Source: Streptomyces sp. 7-21 (lineage in GTDB: Bacteria > Actinomycetota > Actinomycetes > Streptomycetales > Streptomycetaceae). From it: a stretch of DNA of 64,000 bases. The position numbers and the translations under genes were made by a program. This document shows, piece after piece, positions 33,511-42,411 of this stretch (position 1 is the stretch's first letter; every line of letters begins with the position of its first letter). The DNA lies in the NCBI RefSeq assembly GCF_016741785.1, contig NZ_JAERRL010000018.1, positions 36,763 to 100,762 of the forward strand. The letters run 5' to 3'. The notes beneath the pieces are model-generated. The model made no database searches. It was not told where the DNA came from and saw only the letters and a program-made list of their open reading frames with translations.

Positions 33511-34980
33511 TCACTTCCCCGGCTTGCGCCGCCGTTCCCTGACCTTCACCGACATGTGGATCGGGGTGCCCTCGAAGCCGAACTCCTCCCGCAGCCGCCG
33601 CTCGATGAAGCGGCGGTAGCCGGCCTCCAGGAAGCCCGAGGCGAAGAGCACGAAGCGCGGCGGCCTGGTGCCCGCCTGGGTGCCGAAGAGGATCCGCGGC
33701 TGCTTGCCGCCGCGCACCGGGTGCGGGTGCGAGGCGACGAGCTGGCCGAGGAAGGCGTTCAGCTTGCCGGTGGGCACCCGGCTCTCCCAGCTGGCGAGCG
33801 CGGTCTCGATGGCGGGCACCAGCTTCTCCACGTGCCGCCCGGTGCGCGCCGAGATGTTGACGCGCGGCGCCCAGCGCACCTGGACCAGCTCCTGCTCAAT
33901 CTCCCGCTCCAGGTAGAAGCGGCGCTCCTCGTCCAGCAGGTCCCACTTGTTGTACGCCAGCACCAGCGCGCGCCCGGCGTCCACCGCCATCGTGATGATG
34001 CGGGTGTCCTGGACGCTGATCGGCTGGCTGACATCGATGAGGACGACGGCGGCCTCGGCCCGCTCCAGGGCGGCGGCCGTCCGCAGCGAGGCGTAGTAGT
34101 CGGCGCCGTCGGTGAGGTGGACCCGGCGCCTGATGCCCGCCGTGTCGACGAAGCGCCACGTCTTCCCGCCGAGGTCGATCAGCTCGTCCACCGGGTCACG
34201 GGTCGTGCCCGCCACCTCGTCGACGACGACCCGCTCCTCGCCCGCCACCTTGTTGAGCAGGGACGACTTGCCGACGTTCGGGCGCCCGATCAGCGCGATG
34301 CGGCGCGGCCCGCCAGGGGCGTCACCGAAGGACTGCGCCGGGGCCTCGGGCAGCACCTCGAGCACGGCGTCGAGCATGTCGCCCGTGCCCCTGCCGTGCA
34401 GCGCGGAGACCGGGTGGGGCTCGCCGATGCCCAGACTCCACAGGTAGGCCGCCTCCGCCTCCATGGAGGGGCCGTCCACCTTGTTTGCGCACAGCACGAC
34501 GGGCTTGCCGGAACGGCGCAGCAGCTTGACGACGGCCTCGTCGGTGTCGGTGACGCCGACGGTGGCGTCCACGACGAGGATCACGGCGTCAGCGGCCTCG
34601 ATGGCGAACTCCGCCTGCGCGGCCACGGAGGCGTGGATGCCGAGGACGTCCTGCTCCCAGCCGCCGGTGTCGACGACCTTGAAGCGGCGCCCGGCCCACT
34701 CGGCCTCGTAGGTCACACGGTCCCGGGTGACGCCGGGGCGGTCCTCCACGACGGCCTCGCGGCGGCCGAGGATCCGGTTGACGAGTGTCGACTTGCCGAC
34801 GTTCGGACGGCCCACGACGGCGAGGACCGGGAGCGGGCCGGCGGAGGCGGCGGCGAGTTCGCTGCCGATCTCCTCCTCGTCGAAGCCCTCGCCGGCGGCG
34901 AGCTCCACGAACTCCGCGTACTCGGCCTCACCGAGGGCGCCGTGCGCGCCGCCGGAGCCGGGACTGTTCTGCTCGGTCAT
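33511..34980 (-). CDS. der: ribosome-assembly GTPase Der (EngA)
   Basis: The 489-residue protein has two tandem G domains. The first has the P-loop VVGRPNVGKSTLVNR (near residue 57), DTGGWE and NKVDGP; the second has LIGRPNVGKSSLLNK, DTAGIRRR and NKWDLL. A KH-like C-terminal domain ends with VRERRRKPGK. Der acts in 50S ribosomal subunit maturation. The acidic N-terminal extension of about 50 residues is common in actinobacteria. It is the last gene of the plsC/cmk group on this strand, 90 bases after plsC. Confidence 0.97.
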   Translation of the reverse strand: MTEQNSPGSGGAHGALGEAEYAEFVELAAGEGFDEEEIGSELAAASAGPLPVLAVVGRPNVGKSTLVNRILGRREAVVEDRPGVTRDRVTYEAEWAGRRFKVVDTGGWEQDVLGIHASVAAQAEFAIEAADAVILVVDATVGVTDTDEAVVKLLRRSGKPVVLCANKVDGPSMEAEAAYLWSLGIGEPHPVSALHGRGTGDMLDAVLEVLPEAPAQSFGDAPGGPRRIALIGRPNVGKSSLLNKVAGEERVVVDEVAGTTRDPVDELIDLGGKTWRFVDTAGIRRRVHLTDGADYYASLRTAAALERAEAAVVLIDVSQPISVQDTRIITMAVDAGRALVLAYNKWDLLDEERRFYLEREIEQELVQVRWAPRVNISARTGRHVEKLVPAIETALASWESRVPTGKLNAFLGQLVASHPHPVRGGKQPRILFGTQAGTRPPRFVLFASGFLEAGYRRFIERRLREEFGFEGTPIHMSVKVRERRRKPGK

Positions 34981-35070
34981 GGGTCGGGGTACCTCGCCTG
35001 TGCGTCGTTTGCGTCGAAGGTTCGAAAGGATTCGCAGGGTCGTGCGTGCTGCTCAAGTGTCGCTCACCGG

Positions 35071-35709
35071 TCAGCGGCCCGTGGTCTGCCGGGCCTGCCG
35101 CAGGTGGCCGGCGAGCCGGTGCTTCAGGCGCACGGACGCCGCCCGGATCTCCGTCCTGGTGCGCCCGCCGCCCCCGTCTGCGGCGGTGACGGGCTCGCCG
35201 AAGACGACGTCGATGCGCGCCCGCAGCGGCGGCAGGGGGCGTATCAGCCCGCCGCGGCGGTCGCCGCCGAGCACCGCGACCGGGACCACGGGCGCCCCCG
35301 AGCGCACCGCGAAGTAGGCCAGGCCCGGCCGCAGCGTGGCGAAGTCACCGGTGGTGCGGGTGCCCTCCGGGAAGATGCCGAGCACGCCGCCGGAGGCCAG
35401 CACGCCGAGCGCCGTGGTCACGGCGGTCCGGTCGGCCGCCGCCCGGTCCACCGGCACCTGCCCGATCCCCCGCAGGAAGGTGCCCAGCGGACCGGCGAAC
35501 GCCTCCCGCTTGACCAGGAAGTGCACCGGCCGCGGCGACGCGGCCATCAGCACCGGCCCGTCGACGTTGTGCGTGTGGTTGACCGCCAGGATGACGGGCC
35601 CCTGGGCGGGCACCCGCCAGGCCCCCAGCACCCGCAGCCGCCAGGCGGTGTGCAGCACGGCCGCGGCGAGGCGCCGCCCGGCCGCCGCGCCCCGCGCGCT
35701 GGGAGTCAC
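35071..35709 (-). CDS. 1-acyl-sn-glycerol-3-phosphate acyltransferase family protein
   Basis: The 212-residue protein has the PlsC acyltransferase motifs NHTHNVDGP (NHx4D catalytic block), FPEGTRTTGD (substrate-binding block) and PVVPVAVLGGD. It probably transfers an acyl chain to lysophosphatidic acid at the membrane; a hydrophobic N-terminal segment supports peripheral attachment. The GTG at 35709 overlaps the cmk stop by four bases (GTGA), fixing the start. The cmk-plsC-der order is common in actinobacteria. Confidence 0.9.
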   Translation of the reverse strand: MTPSARGAAAGRRLAAAVLHTAWRLRVLGAWRVPAQGPVILAVNHTHNVDGPVLMAASPRPVHFLVKREAFAGPLGTFLRGIGQVPVDRAAADRTAVTTALGVLASGGVLGIFPEGTRTTGDFATLRPGLAYFAVRSGAPVVPVAVLGGDRRGGLIRPLPPLRARIDVVFGEPVTAADGGGGRTRTEIRAASVRLKHRLAGHLRQARQTTGR

Positions 35710-36401
35710 GGGCGCGGCCGTTCCCGTTCTTCCACGAGGCTGATCACGCACTCGATGACCTGCTCCAGGGTGAGCTCCGTGGTGTCGACCTCGGTGGCGT
35801 CCTCCGCCTTGGCCATCGGCGACGTGGCGCGCCCGGCGTCGGCGGCGTCCCGCCGCACCAGCGCCTCACGGGTGGCATTCACGTCGGCGCCCCGGCCGCC
35901 CGTGCCTGCGAGTTCCGCGCTGCGGCGGGCGGCGCGCGCCTCGGGCGAGGCGGTGAGGAAGATCTTCACGTCGGCATCCGGCAGCACGGTGGTGCCGATG
36001 TCACGTCCCTCGACCACCATCCCGGCGGTCGCGGACGCGGCGATGGCGCGCTGCAGGGCGGTGATGCGGGCCCGCACCTCAGGGACGGCGCTGACGGCGC
36101 TCACGGCGGCGGTGACCTCGGGGCCGCGGATCGGGCCGGCGACATCGGTGCCGTCCACGGTGATCGTCGGGGCCAGCGGGTCGGTGCCGGAGACGATTGA
36201 CGGCTTGCCGCAAGCCGCGGCGACGGCGGCCGGGTCGTTGACGTCGACGCCGTTGGCCAGCATCCACCACGTCATGGCGCGGTACTGGGCGCCCGTGTCG
36301 AGGTATCCCAGGCCGAGCCGGGCCGCCACGGCCTTGGAGGTGCTGGACTTGCCCGTGCCGGAAGGGCCGTCGATGGCGACGATCACGGGGGTTGCGGCCA
36401 C
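35706..36401 (-). CDS. cmk: cytidylate kinase
   Basis: The 231-residue kinase phosphorylates CMP and dCMP with ATP. It shows the P-loop IVAIDGPSGTGKSSTSKAVA (residues 7-26), YLDTGAQYRAMTW, VEGRDIGTTVLPDADVKIFL and the lid arginines (RRSAELAGTGG; REALVRRDAAD). I chose the GTG at 36401 (VAATPVIVAID) because AAAGG lies about 11 bases upstream and the family begins close to the first strand; much longer open frames upstream run through the intergenic region and tyrA. It is followed by plsC with a GTGA overlap. Confidence 0.95.
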   Translation of the reverse strand: MAATPVIVAIDGPSGTGKSSTSKAVAARLGLGYLDTGAQYRAMTWWMLANGVDVNDPAAVAAACGKPSIVSGTDPLAPTITVDGTDVAGPIRGPEVTAAVSAVSAVPEVRARITALQRAIAASATAGMVVEGRDIGTTVLPDADVKIFLTASPEARAARRSAELAGTGGRGADVNATREALVRRDAADAGRATSPMAKAEDATEVDTTELTLEQVIECVISLVEERERPRP

Positions 36402-36541
36402 GGTGGTGCGCACCTTTCTGCGGATTGCGTCGGGCGTGACGGACGGCGTGGTGGGAGTCGTGCGGGGTGTCCCCGCGAGCCCCGGGGAGAAAGGGTACCG
36501 GTCTCCTGCCGCGGCCCCTCCCCGGGCCGGGTTCCCGGCGC

Positions 36542-37627
36542 CTAGCCCCGCACCGACCACCCGTGTTCGCGGAGGGCGGCGGCAAGACGGGGGGCGGCGA
36601 CGGGGTCGACCATCAGCTGCACCAGGCCCGCCTGCTGGCCCGTGGCGTGCTCGATGCGCACGTCCTCCACGTTGATGCCCGCCGCGCCCGCGTCGGCGAA
36701 GATCCGCGCCAGCTCCCCGGGCCGGTCGGTGATGTGCACGGCGACGGTCTCGTACGCGGCCGGGGCGGCGCCGTGCTTGCCCGGCACCCGCTCGCGGCCC
36801 TCGTTGCCCCGCCGCAGCACGGCCTCGATGGCCGCCGCGCCGTCGCGCCGCTCGTCCTCCCCGTCGGCCTGCAGCGCGCGCAGCGCCCGCACCGTCTCGT
36901 TGAGGTCGGCGGCGATCTCGGCGAGCACGTCGGCGACCGGCCCCGGGTTGGCGGAGAGGATGTCGATCCACATCTGCGGCTGTGACGCGGCGATCCTCGT
37001 CACGTCGCGGATGCCCTGGCCGCACAGCCGTACGGCGCTCTCATCGGCCCCGGCCAGGCGGGCGGCGACGAGGCTGGAGACCAGCTGCGGGGTATGCGAG
37101 ACCAGGGCGACCGCCCGGTCGTGCGCCTCGGCCTCCATGACGACGGGGACCGCCCCGCAGAGCGCGACCAGCTCCAGGGCGAGGTTGAGCACGCCGGTGT
37201 CGGTCTCGGGCGAAGGCGTCAGCACCCACGGCCGCCCCTCGAACAGGTCGGCGGATGCCGCCAGCGGCCCGGAGCGTTCCCGGCCCGCCAGCGGGTGGCT
37301 GCCGAGATAGGCCCGCAGGTCGCCGCCGAGCTCGGCGAGCTGCCGGCGGGGGCCCTCCTTGACGCTGCCGACGTCCACGTAGCCGCGCGCGGCACCGCGG
37401 CGCTGCGCCTCGGCGAGCGTCTGCGCGATGTGGGCCGGGGGCACGGCGGCGATCGCGAGGTCCACGGGCTCCGCGGGCGGTTCGTCCGTTCCGGCGCCGA
37501 GCGCGGCAGCGGTCCTCACCGAGTCCGGGTCGCGGTCCGCCAGGTGCACGCGCACGCCGCGGGAGGACAGGGCGAGCGCCGTGGAGGTGCCGATCAGGCC
37601 GGTGCCGATGACCAGGGCGGTGCGCAT
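36542..37627 (-). CDS. tyrA: prephenate dehydrogenase with C-terminal ACT domain
   Basis: The 361-residue enzyme converts prephenate to 4-hydroxyphenylpyruvate in tyrosine synthesis. It has the NAD-binding ALVIGTGLIGTSTALALSSR (residues 4-23), DVGSVKEGP, the active-site SHPLAGRERSGP, and MEAEAHDRAVALVSHTPQLV. A C-terminal ACT domain (YETVAVHITDRPGELARIFA, from about residue 285) suggests feedback control by tyrosine. The ATG at 37627 is one codon before the conserved strand. It lies 42 bases after rluB and 140 bases before cmk. Confidence 0.95.
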   Translation of the reverse strand: MRTALVIGTGLIGTSTALALSSRGVRVHLADRDPDSVRTAAALGAGTDEPPAEPVDLAIAAVPPAHIAQTLAEAQRRGAARGYVDVGSVKEGPRRQLAELGGDLRAYLGSHPLAGRERSGPLAASADLFEGRPWVLTPSPETDTGVLNLALELVALCGAVPVVMEAEAHDRAVALVSHTPQLVSSLVAARLAGADESAVRLCGQGIRDVTRIAASQPQMWIDILSANPGPVADVLAEIAADLNETVRALRALQADGEDERRDGAAAIEAVLRRGNEGRERVPGKHGAAPAAYETVAVHITDRPGELARIFADAGAAGINVEDVRIEHATGQQAGLVQLMVDPVAAPRLAAALREHGWSVRG

Positions 37628-37669
37628 TGTCCTAGCGTATGTCCCCCGCCGCGGCGGCCGGGCCGGCGG

Positions 37670-38641
37670 TCACAGGCCGACCTCCTTCATCAGGCGGCCC
37701 ACCTCGGTGGTGGTCATGCGCCGCAGCCAGCCGGACTTCTGGTCGCCGAGGGCGATCGGCCCGAACCAGGTGCGCACCAGGCGGTCCACCGGGAAGCCCA
37801 CCTCGGCGAGCATGCGGCGGACGATGTGCTTGCGGCCCTCGTGCAGGGAGACCTCCACGAGGTAGTTGCGGCCGGTGTTCTGCACGACGCGGAAGTGGTC
37901 GGCGCGGGCGAAGCCGTCCTCGAGCCGCACGCCGTTCTTCAGGCGCTTGCCGAGGTCGCGCGGGACCGGGCCCTGGATGGCGGCGAGGTACGTCTTGGTG
38001 ACGCCGTACCGGGGGTGGGTGAGGCGGTGAGCCAGCTCACCGTGGTTGGTGAGCAGGATCAGGCCCTCGGTCTCGGTGTCCAGCCGGCCCACGTGGAACA
38101 GGCGGGTCTCGCGGTTGGTGACGTAGTCACCCAGGCACGGGCGGCCCTCCGGGTCCTCCATGGCGGAGACGACCCCCGAGGGCTTGTTCAGCGCGAAGAA
38201 CAGGTACTTCTGCGCGGCGACCGTCAGCCCGTCCACCTTGATCTCGTCCCGGTCAGGGTCGACGCGGGTGCCCTGCGCGGTGACGATCCGGCCGTTGACC
38301 TCGACGCGGGCCTGGTCGATCAGCTGCTCGCAGGCGCGGCGGGAGCCAAGGCCGGCGCGGGCCAGGACCTTCTGCAGCCGCTCGCCGCCGGGGTCGCCGA
38401 ACGTCTTGGGCGTGCGGACGGCGGGCTTGTCGTGCCGCTGCCGGGCGCGTTCCTCCAGCTGCGCCTCGTATTCGCGGGGGCGGGCCGGCACGTGCCGCTG
38501 CGGGCGGCCGGAGGACCTGCCGCGGCCGTAGCTCCGCTCCTCGGGGCGGAGCCGTCCTCCGCGCTGCTGGCGCTGGCCGCCCTTGCGGCCCTTGCCCGCG
38601 CCGCGCTGGTCGCGGTTGCTGTTCCTGCCGCTGCTTCGCAT
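37670..38641 (-). CDS. rluB: 23S rRNA pseudouridine synthase, RluB/RsuA family
   Basis: The 323-residue protein starts with an Arg/Gly/Gln-rich basic tail (residues 1-75), then an S4 RNA-binding domain (ERLQKVLARAGLGSRRACEQ, IDQARVEVNGRIV) and the synthase domain with the catalytic Asp in HVGRLDTETEGLILLTN and KTYLAAIQGPVP. The family makes pseudouridine in the large-subunit rRNA. The ATG at 38641 includes the basic extension, which is typical of actinobacterial copies. It follows scpB in the conserved scpA-scpB-rluB order. Confidence 0.93.
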   Translation of the reverse strand: MRSSGRNSNRDQRGAGKGRKGGQRQQRGGRLRPEERSYGRGRSSGRPQRHVPARPREYEAQLEERARQRHDKPAVRTPKTFGDPGGERLQKVLARAGLGSRRACEQLIDQARVEVNGRIVTAQGTRVDPDRDEIKVDGLTVAAQKYLFFALNKPSGVVSAMEDPEGRPCLGDYVTNRETRLFHVGRLDTETEGLILLTNHGELAHRLTHPRYGVTKTYLAAIQGPVPRDLGKRLKNGVRLEDGFARADHFRVVQNTGRNYLVEVSLHEGRKHIVRRMLAEVGFPVDRLVRTWFGPIALGDQKSGWLRRMTTTEVGRLMKEVGL

Positions 38642-38694
38642 CGTTGATCCGTAGTCGTCGTGAGGGGGCGGCGCGCGCCAGGGCGTCGCCGCCG

Positions 38695-39318
38695 TCAGGT
38701 CTCGTGGGGCTCGTCGGTGTCGGCATCGAACGACGGCACACCCTCCTGGCTGTCGCCTTCGACCTGGTCGGCCTCGGGCAGGAAGGGGGCGAGTTCCGGC
38801 AGCTCGTCCAGGCCCCGCAGCCCCATCCGCTCCAGGAAGTAGTGCGTCGTCCCATACAGGATCGCACCTGTCTCGGGTTCCGTGCCCGCCTCCTCGATCA
38901 GGCCCCGCTGGAGCAGCGTGCGGATCACGCCGTCGCAGTTGACGCCGCGGACGGCGGAGACCCGGGAGCGGCTGACCGGCTGGCGGTAGGCGATGACGGC
39001 CAGTGTCTCCAGGGCGGCCTGGGTGAGCCGGGCCTGCTGCCCGTCGAGAACGAAGCTTTCGACCGCCGCCGCGTACGCGGGCCGGGTGTAGTAGCGCCAG
39101 CCGCCGGCGACGAACCGCAGCTCGAAGCCGCGGCGCTGCGCGGTGTACTCGTCGGCCAGCTCGCGCAGAGCCCTGGCGACGGCGCGGCGCGGGTGGCCGA
39201 GCACCTTGGCGAGGTGCTCCTCGGTGACCGGCTCGTCCACGACCATCAGGACGGCCTCGAGCGCGGGCTTGAGCTCCAGCTGCCCGGTACCGGGCTCGGC
39301 GGTCTGCGGCTGGGTCAT
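38695..39318 (-). CDS. scpB: segregation and condensation protein B
   Basis: The 207-residue protein has the two winged-helix domains of ScpB, with ALEAVLMVVDEPVTEEHLAK near residue 20 and the conserved LTQAALETLAVIAYRQPVSR and VRGVNCDGVIRTLLQRGLIE blocks. It works with ScpA and SMC in chromosome compaction. The ATG at 39318 overlaps the scpA stop by four bases. The acidic tail after residue 175 is variable. Confidence 0.95.
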   Translation of the reverse strand: MTQPQTAEPGTGQLELKPALEAVLMVVDEPVTEEHLAKVLGHPRRAVARALRELADEYTAQRRGFELRFVAGGWRYYTRPAYAAAVESFVLDGQQARLTQAALETLAVIAYRQPVSRSRVSAVRGVNCDGVIRTLLQRGLIEEAGTEPETGAILYGTTHYFLERMGLRGLDELPELAPFLPEADQVEGDSQEGVPSFDADTDEPHET

Positions 39319-40376
39319 GAGCGGCCTTCCTGGGTCGTGCGCGCGCCGTCGGCCTGGTCGAACTCGTCGGTGACCAGCGTTCTCCCGGGCTCGGCACCGC
39401 GCCAGCGGACGGTGAGCGGTCCCAGCGCCTCCGCCTGGTCCAGGGCCACGGCCCGCTCCCGGTACAGCTCCAGCAGCGCGAGGAAACGGGCGACGACGGT
39501 GAGGGTGTCGGGCGCGTCCTTGACCAGGTCGCTGAAGCTGGCCTCGCCCAGCTCCCGCAGCCGGGCGATGACGAGGTCGGCCTGCTCCCTGACGCTGACC
39601 AGCGGGGCGTGGATGTGGTCGACGTAGACCTGGGGCTTCGGCTTGGGCTGCATAGCCTTGACCGCCAGCCGGGCGAAGCCCTCGGGACCGACGCTGAGGA
39701 CGACCTCGGGCAGCAGCTCGGCGTGCTGGGGTTCGAGGCCGACGGTCCTGGGATGACGCAGCGACTCGGCGGCCAGGCGCTCGGCGAAGACGTCCGCGAC
39801 CCGCTTGAAGGCGCGGTACTGCAGCAGCCGGGCGAAGAGCAGGTCGCGGGCCTCCAGCAGCGCCAGGTCTTCCTCGTCCTCGACCTCGGCGGCGGGGAGC
39901 AGCCGGGCGGCCTTGAGGTCGAGGAGGGTCGCGGCGACGACGAGGAACTCGGTGGCCTGGTCGAGGTCCCAGTCGGGGCCCATGGCGTGGATATGGGCCA
40001 TGAAGTCGTCGGTGACGCGGGAGAGGGCGACCTCGGTGACGTCCAGCTTGTGCTTGGAGATCAGCTGGAGCAGCAGGTCGAAGGGGCCCTCGAAGTTGTC
40101 GAGGACGACGGTGAACCGGCCCTGGCTGTCCTGCCCGTCCTGGCCGTCCTGCTCGTCCTGGCTGGCCTGCCCGTGCTCCGCCGCCCCGTCGGCGGGCGCA
40201 GCGGACGACCGGGTGCCGGGCTCCTCAGACGGCTGGGCGGGGATGGGCGCGGGCCCGCCGGCGGCCGGGCTGGCGGGCTCGCCGGGGACACCGGCCGGGG
40301 CCTGAGCCGGGACCGCCGGGGCCGCCGGAGCCGGGCCCTTGCCCAGGGCGCGGCGCCGGCGCGTGGACCCGTTCAT
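39315..40376 (-). CDS. scpA: segregation and condensation protein A (kleisin)
   Basis: The 353-residue protein has a Pro/Ala-rich and Gln/Asp-rich N-terminal extension of about 85 residues (ending QDEQDGQDGQDSQG), then the ScpA core: FTVVLDNFEGPFDLLLQLIS, LDVTEVALSRVTDDFMAHI, ATEFLVVAATLLDLKAARLL and the C-terminal winged helix (FSDLVKDAPDTLTVVARFLA). It bridges SMC heads. Long disordered leaders are usual in streptomycetes. It starts five bases after the RHH-like gene and overlaps scpB by four bases. Confidence 0.95.
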   Translation of the reverse strand: MNGSTRRRRALGKGPAPAAPAVPAQAPAGVPGEPASPAAGGPAPIPAQPSEEPGTRSSAAPADGAAEHGQASQDEQDGQDGQDSQGRFTVVLDNFEGPFDLLLQLISKHKLDVTEVALSRVTDDFMAHIHAMGPDWDLDQATEFLVVAATLLDLKAARLLPAAEVEDEEDLALLEARDLLFARLLQYRAFKRVADVFAERLAAESLRHPRTVGLEPQHAELLPEVVLSVGPEGFARLAVKAMQPKPKPQVYVDHIHAPLVSVREQADLVIARLRELGEASFSDLVKDAPDTLTVVARFLALLELYRERAVALDQAEALGPLTVRWRGAEPGRTLVTDEFDQADGARTTQEGRS

Positions 40377-40381
40377 ACGGG

Positions 40382-40915
40382 CTAACGGCCCCGCAGGCGG
40401 CGCACGAGGATGCTGGCCTCGCCGCGGGACTCCAGGTCAGCCAGGACGACGGCGACGGCCTCGCGGACGATCCTGCCGCGGTCCACGGCCAGGCCGTGGT
40501 CGCCGCGCAGCACGAGCCGGGCGTGCTCCAGGTCCATCAGCTCCTCGGCGGAGACGTAGACCGTGATCTTCTCGTCGTGGCGCTCGCGCCCGCTCGGGCG
40601 GCGCGGACGCCGGCGCTGGCCCCCCGCGGCGCGCGCCGCCGCGGCCGCGCGTGCGGCGGCGCCGCGCTTGGTCTGGCCGGGCACGGACGAGTCGCGGCGC
40701 ACGGCCGGCCGGGGCTCCTCCGGGGAGCCGGCCGCGGCGTCCGGCGCTGCGCCGTCCTCGGCTTTCCCGCCCTGCGCGGGCTGCTCGCCTGTGGGGGCGG
40801 GCAGGCGTGCCGCGCCGTTCTCCGCGGTGCCGCTGGTGTGCTCCGGAGGGGTCGAAGGCTGAACGGCGGCCCCTCCGGTACTACGGAACAGTTCATCGGC
40901 CGCCGGGAGACTCAC
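40382..40915 (-). CDS. conserved protein with a C-terminal ribbon-helix-helix-like segment, between parA and scpA
   Basis: The 177-residue protein is disordered and Ala/Pro/Gly-rich for its first 105 residues. A basic patch (QRRRPRRPSGRERHDEK) and a compact C-terminal segment follow (KITVYVSAEELMDLEHARLV; then a LESRGEASILVRRLRGR end). A strand followed by two helices in this form resembles ribbon-helix-helix DNA-binding proteins. I chose the GTG at 40915 because it makes a GTGA overlap with parA; another GTG at 40927 is possible. Its fixed place between an orphan parA and scpA suggests a role in chromosome segregation, but that is inference. Confidence 0.7.
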   Translation of the reverse strand: MSLPAADELFRSTGGAAVQPSTPPEHTSGTAENGAARLPAPTGEQPAQGGKAEDGAAPDAAAGSPEEPRPAVRRDSSVPGQTKRGAAARAAAAARAAGGQRRRPRRPSGRERHDEKITVYVSAEELMDLEHARLVLRGDHGLAVDRGRIVREAVAVVLADLESRGEASILVRRLRGR

Positions 40916-42075
40916 TCGGCGTGGCACCGGGCGAGCACCTCCCTGGCGAGCTGGCGGTACGCGGCGGCCCCCACGGAGTTGGAGGCGTAGGTCGTGATGG
41001 GCTCACCGGCGACCGTCGTCTCCGGGAAGCGGACGGTCCGGCCGATGACCGTGTGGTACACGTTGTCGTCGAACGCCTCGACGACGCGGGCGAGCACCTC
41101 GCGGCTGTGCACGGTCCGCGAGTCGTACATCGTGGCGAGGATGCCGTCAAGCCGCAGGTCCGGGTTGAGGCGCTCCTGGACCTTCTCGATCGTCTCCGTC
41201 AGCAGCGCGACGCCGCGCAGCGCGAAGAACTCGCACTCCAGCGGCACGATGACCTTGTGGGCTGCGGTCAGCGCGTTGACGGTGAGCAGGCCGAGCGAGG
41301 GCTGGCAGTCGATGATGATGAAGTCATAGTCGTTCAGCAGCGGCTGCAGGGCACGCTGGAGAGTCGACTCGCGGGCGACCTCGCTGACGAGCTGCACCTC
41401 GGCGGCGGACAGGTCGATGTTGCTGGGCAGCAGGTCCATGCCGGCGACCGCCGTCTTCAGCAGCACCTCGTCGGGCGCCATGCCCCGCTCCATGAGCAGG
41501 TTGTAGATGGTGAGGTCGAGCTCCATCGGATTGACGCCGAGGCCGACGGACAGCGCGCCCTGCGGGTCGAAGTCCACCAGCAGCACGCGGCGGCCGTACT
41601 CCGCGAGCGCCGCGCCCAGGTTGATCGCCGAGGTGGTCTTGCCGACGCCGCCCTTCTGGTTGCACATGGCAATGATCTTGGCGGGCCCGCGCTCGGTGAC
41701 CGGGCCCGGAATCGGGAAGTAGGGCAGCGGGCGCCCGGTGGGCCCGATGCGCTCACGGCGCTGCCTGGCGGCGTCGGGGGCGATGGTGGCCGCGTACTCG
41801 GGGTCGGGTTCGTACTCCGCGTCCGGGTCGAAGAACTGCCCGTCCGGGAGGTCGTAGTCGGGGAAACGGTCGGCGTCGCCGCCCATGTGGTCTCCTGCCA
41901 TGGCGCTCGGCTCATGGCTGTCCGTGCTCTGATGCGCTGTCATGCTCGGTTGGCTCTGGTGGGTTGCGAAGGTGTGGACAGCGACGGAGCCGTGGCCCGT
42001 CAGATCCGAGGCGCTCTGACGCCGCTCCGGGACCCCTGGTCGTCCTCCCCCGGGAGTAATTGTCGACTCATTCAC
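40912..42075 (-). CDS. ParA-family ATPase (second, orphan copy)
   Basis: The 387-residue protein has a low-complexity, partly acidic N-terminal extension of about 125 residues. The ParA/Soj core follows, with the deviant Walker A CNQKGGVGKTTSAINLGAAL, RRVLLVDFDPQGALSVGLGV (A') and FIIIDCQPSLGLLTVNALTA (Walker B). No parB gene is nearby; the main Streptomyces parAB lies near oriC. The upstream part of a parA-RHH-scpA-scpB-rluB operon, it may help in chromosome organisation. The GTG at 42075 has AAGGAGG eleven bases upstream. Confidence 0.92.
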   Translation of the reverse strand: MNESTITPGGGRPGVPERRQSASDLTGHGSVAVHTFATHQSQPSMTAHQSTDSHEPSAMAGDHMGGDADRFPDYDLPDGQFFDPDAEYEPDPEYAATIAPDAARQRRERIGPTGRPLPYFPIPGPVTERGPAKIIAMCNQKGGVGKTTSAINLGAALAEYGRRVLLVDFDPQGALSVGLGVNPMELDLTIYNLLMERGMAPDEVLLKTAVAGMDLLPSNIDLSAAEVQLVSEVARESTLQRALQPLLNDYDFIIIDCQPSLGLLTVNALTAAHKVIVPLECEFFALRGVALLTETIEKVQERLNPDLRLDGILATMYDSRTVHSREVLARVVEAFDDNVYHTVIGRTVRFPETTVAGEPITTYASNSVGAAAYRQLAREVLARCHAE

Positions 42076-42411
42076 AAGTCGTCTTACCTCCTTGGGGACC
42101 AGGAAACTTCTAGACAGGGTCAGCGTTCACCATGCCGACGACTGGCGACTCTATGGCGTGTCGGCCGTCCGCAGCAACACAATGCGCCGGACCGCCACGG
42201 ATGTGTCGGCGATCGGCCATTCGCCTGTCAAGGGCACAACCCTCGCCAGTGGGACGTTTCAGCAGCTCGTGGAAGAGTGAATACGCACGGACGGGGGCGA
42301 GTTGGGCGCCAGAGGACGCCGGAGAGGCCGTCCGGAAGGCCAGCACTGGCCCTGACGTGACCACAATGTGACATTGCCGATGTTGACGCGTGCCGTTGAC
42401 CCGGCGGCCAC
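42076..42411. other. 336-base intergenic region between parA and ald
   Basis: It contains the promoter of the parA operon (minus strand) and the short downstream region of ald. AT content is raised at about 42160-42290. I see no gene and no defined operator. Confidence 0.45.

Noticed and set aside
33556..36675. Open frame of over 1000 codons on the plus strand opposite der, plsC and cmk
   Set aside because: Antisense to three well-supported genes with conserved motifs; the composition is that of a shadow frame.
35706..37025. Long minus-strand extension upstream of cmk
   Set aside because: The frame is open through the intergenic region and part of tyrA, but only the part after 36401 matches cytidylate kinase, and tyrA has its own clear frame there.
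40061..40300. Gln/Asp/Gly repeats in the scpA leader as a separate repeat element
   Set aside because: These are part of the disordered N-terminal extension of ScpA, common in streptomycetes, with no regular DNA unit.
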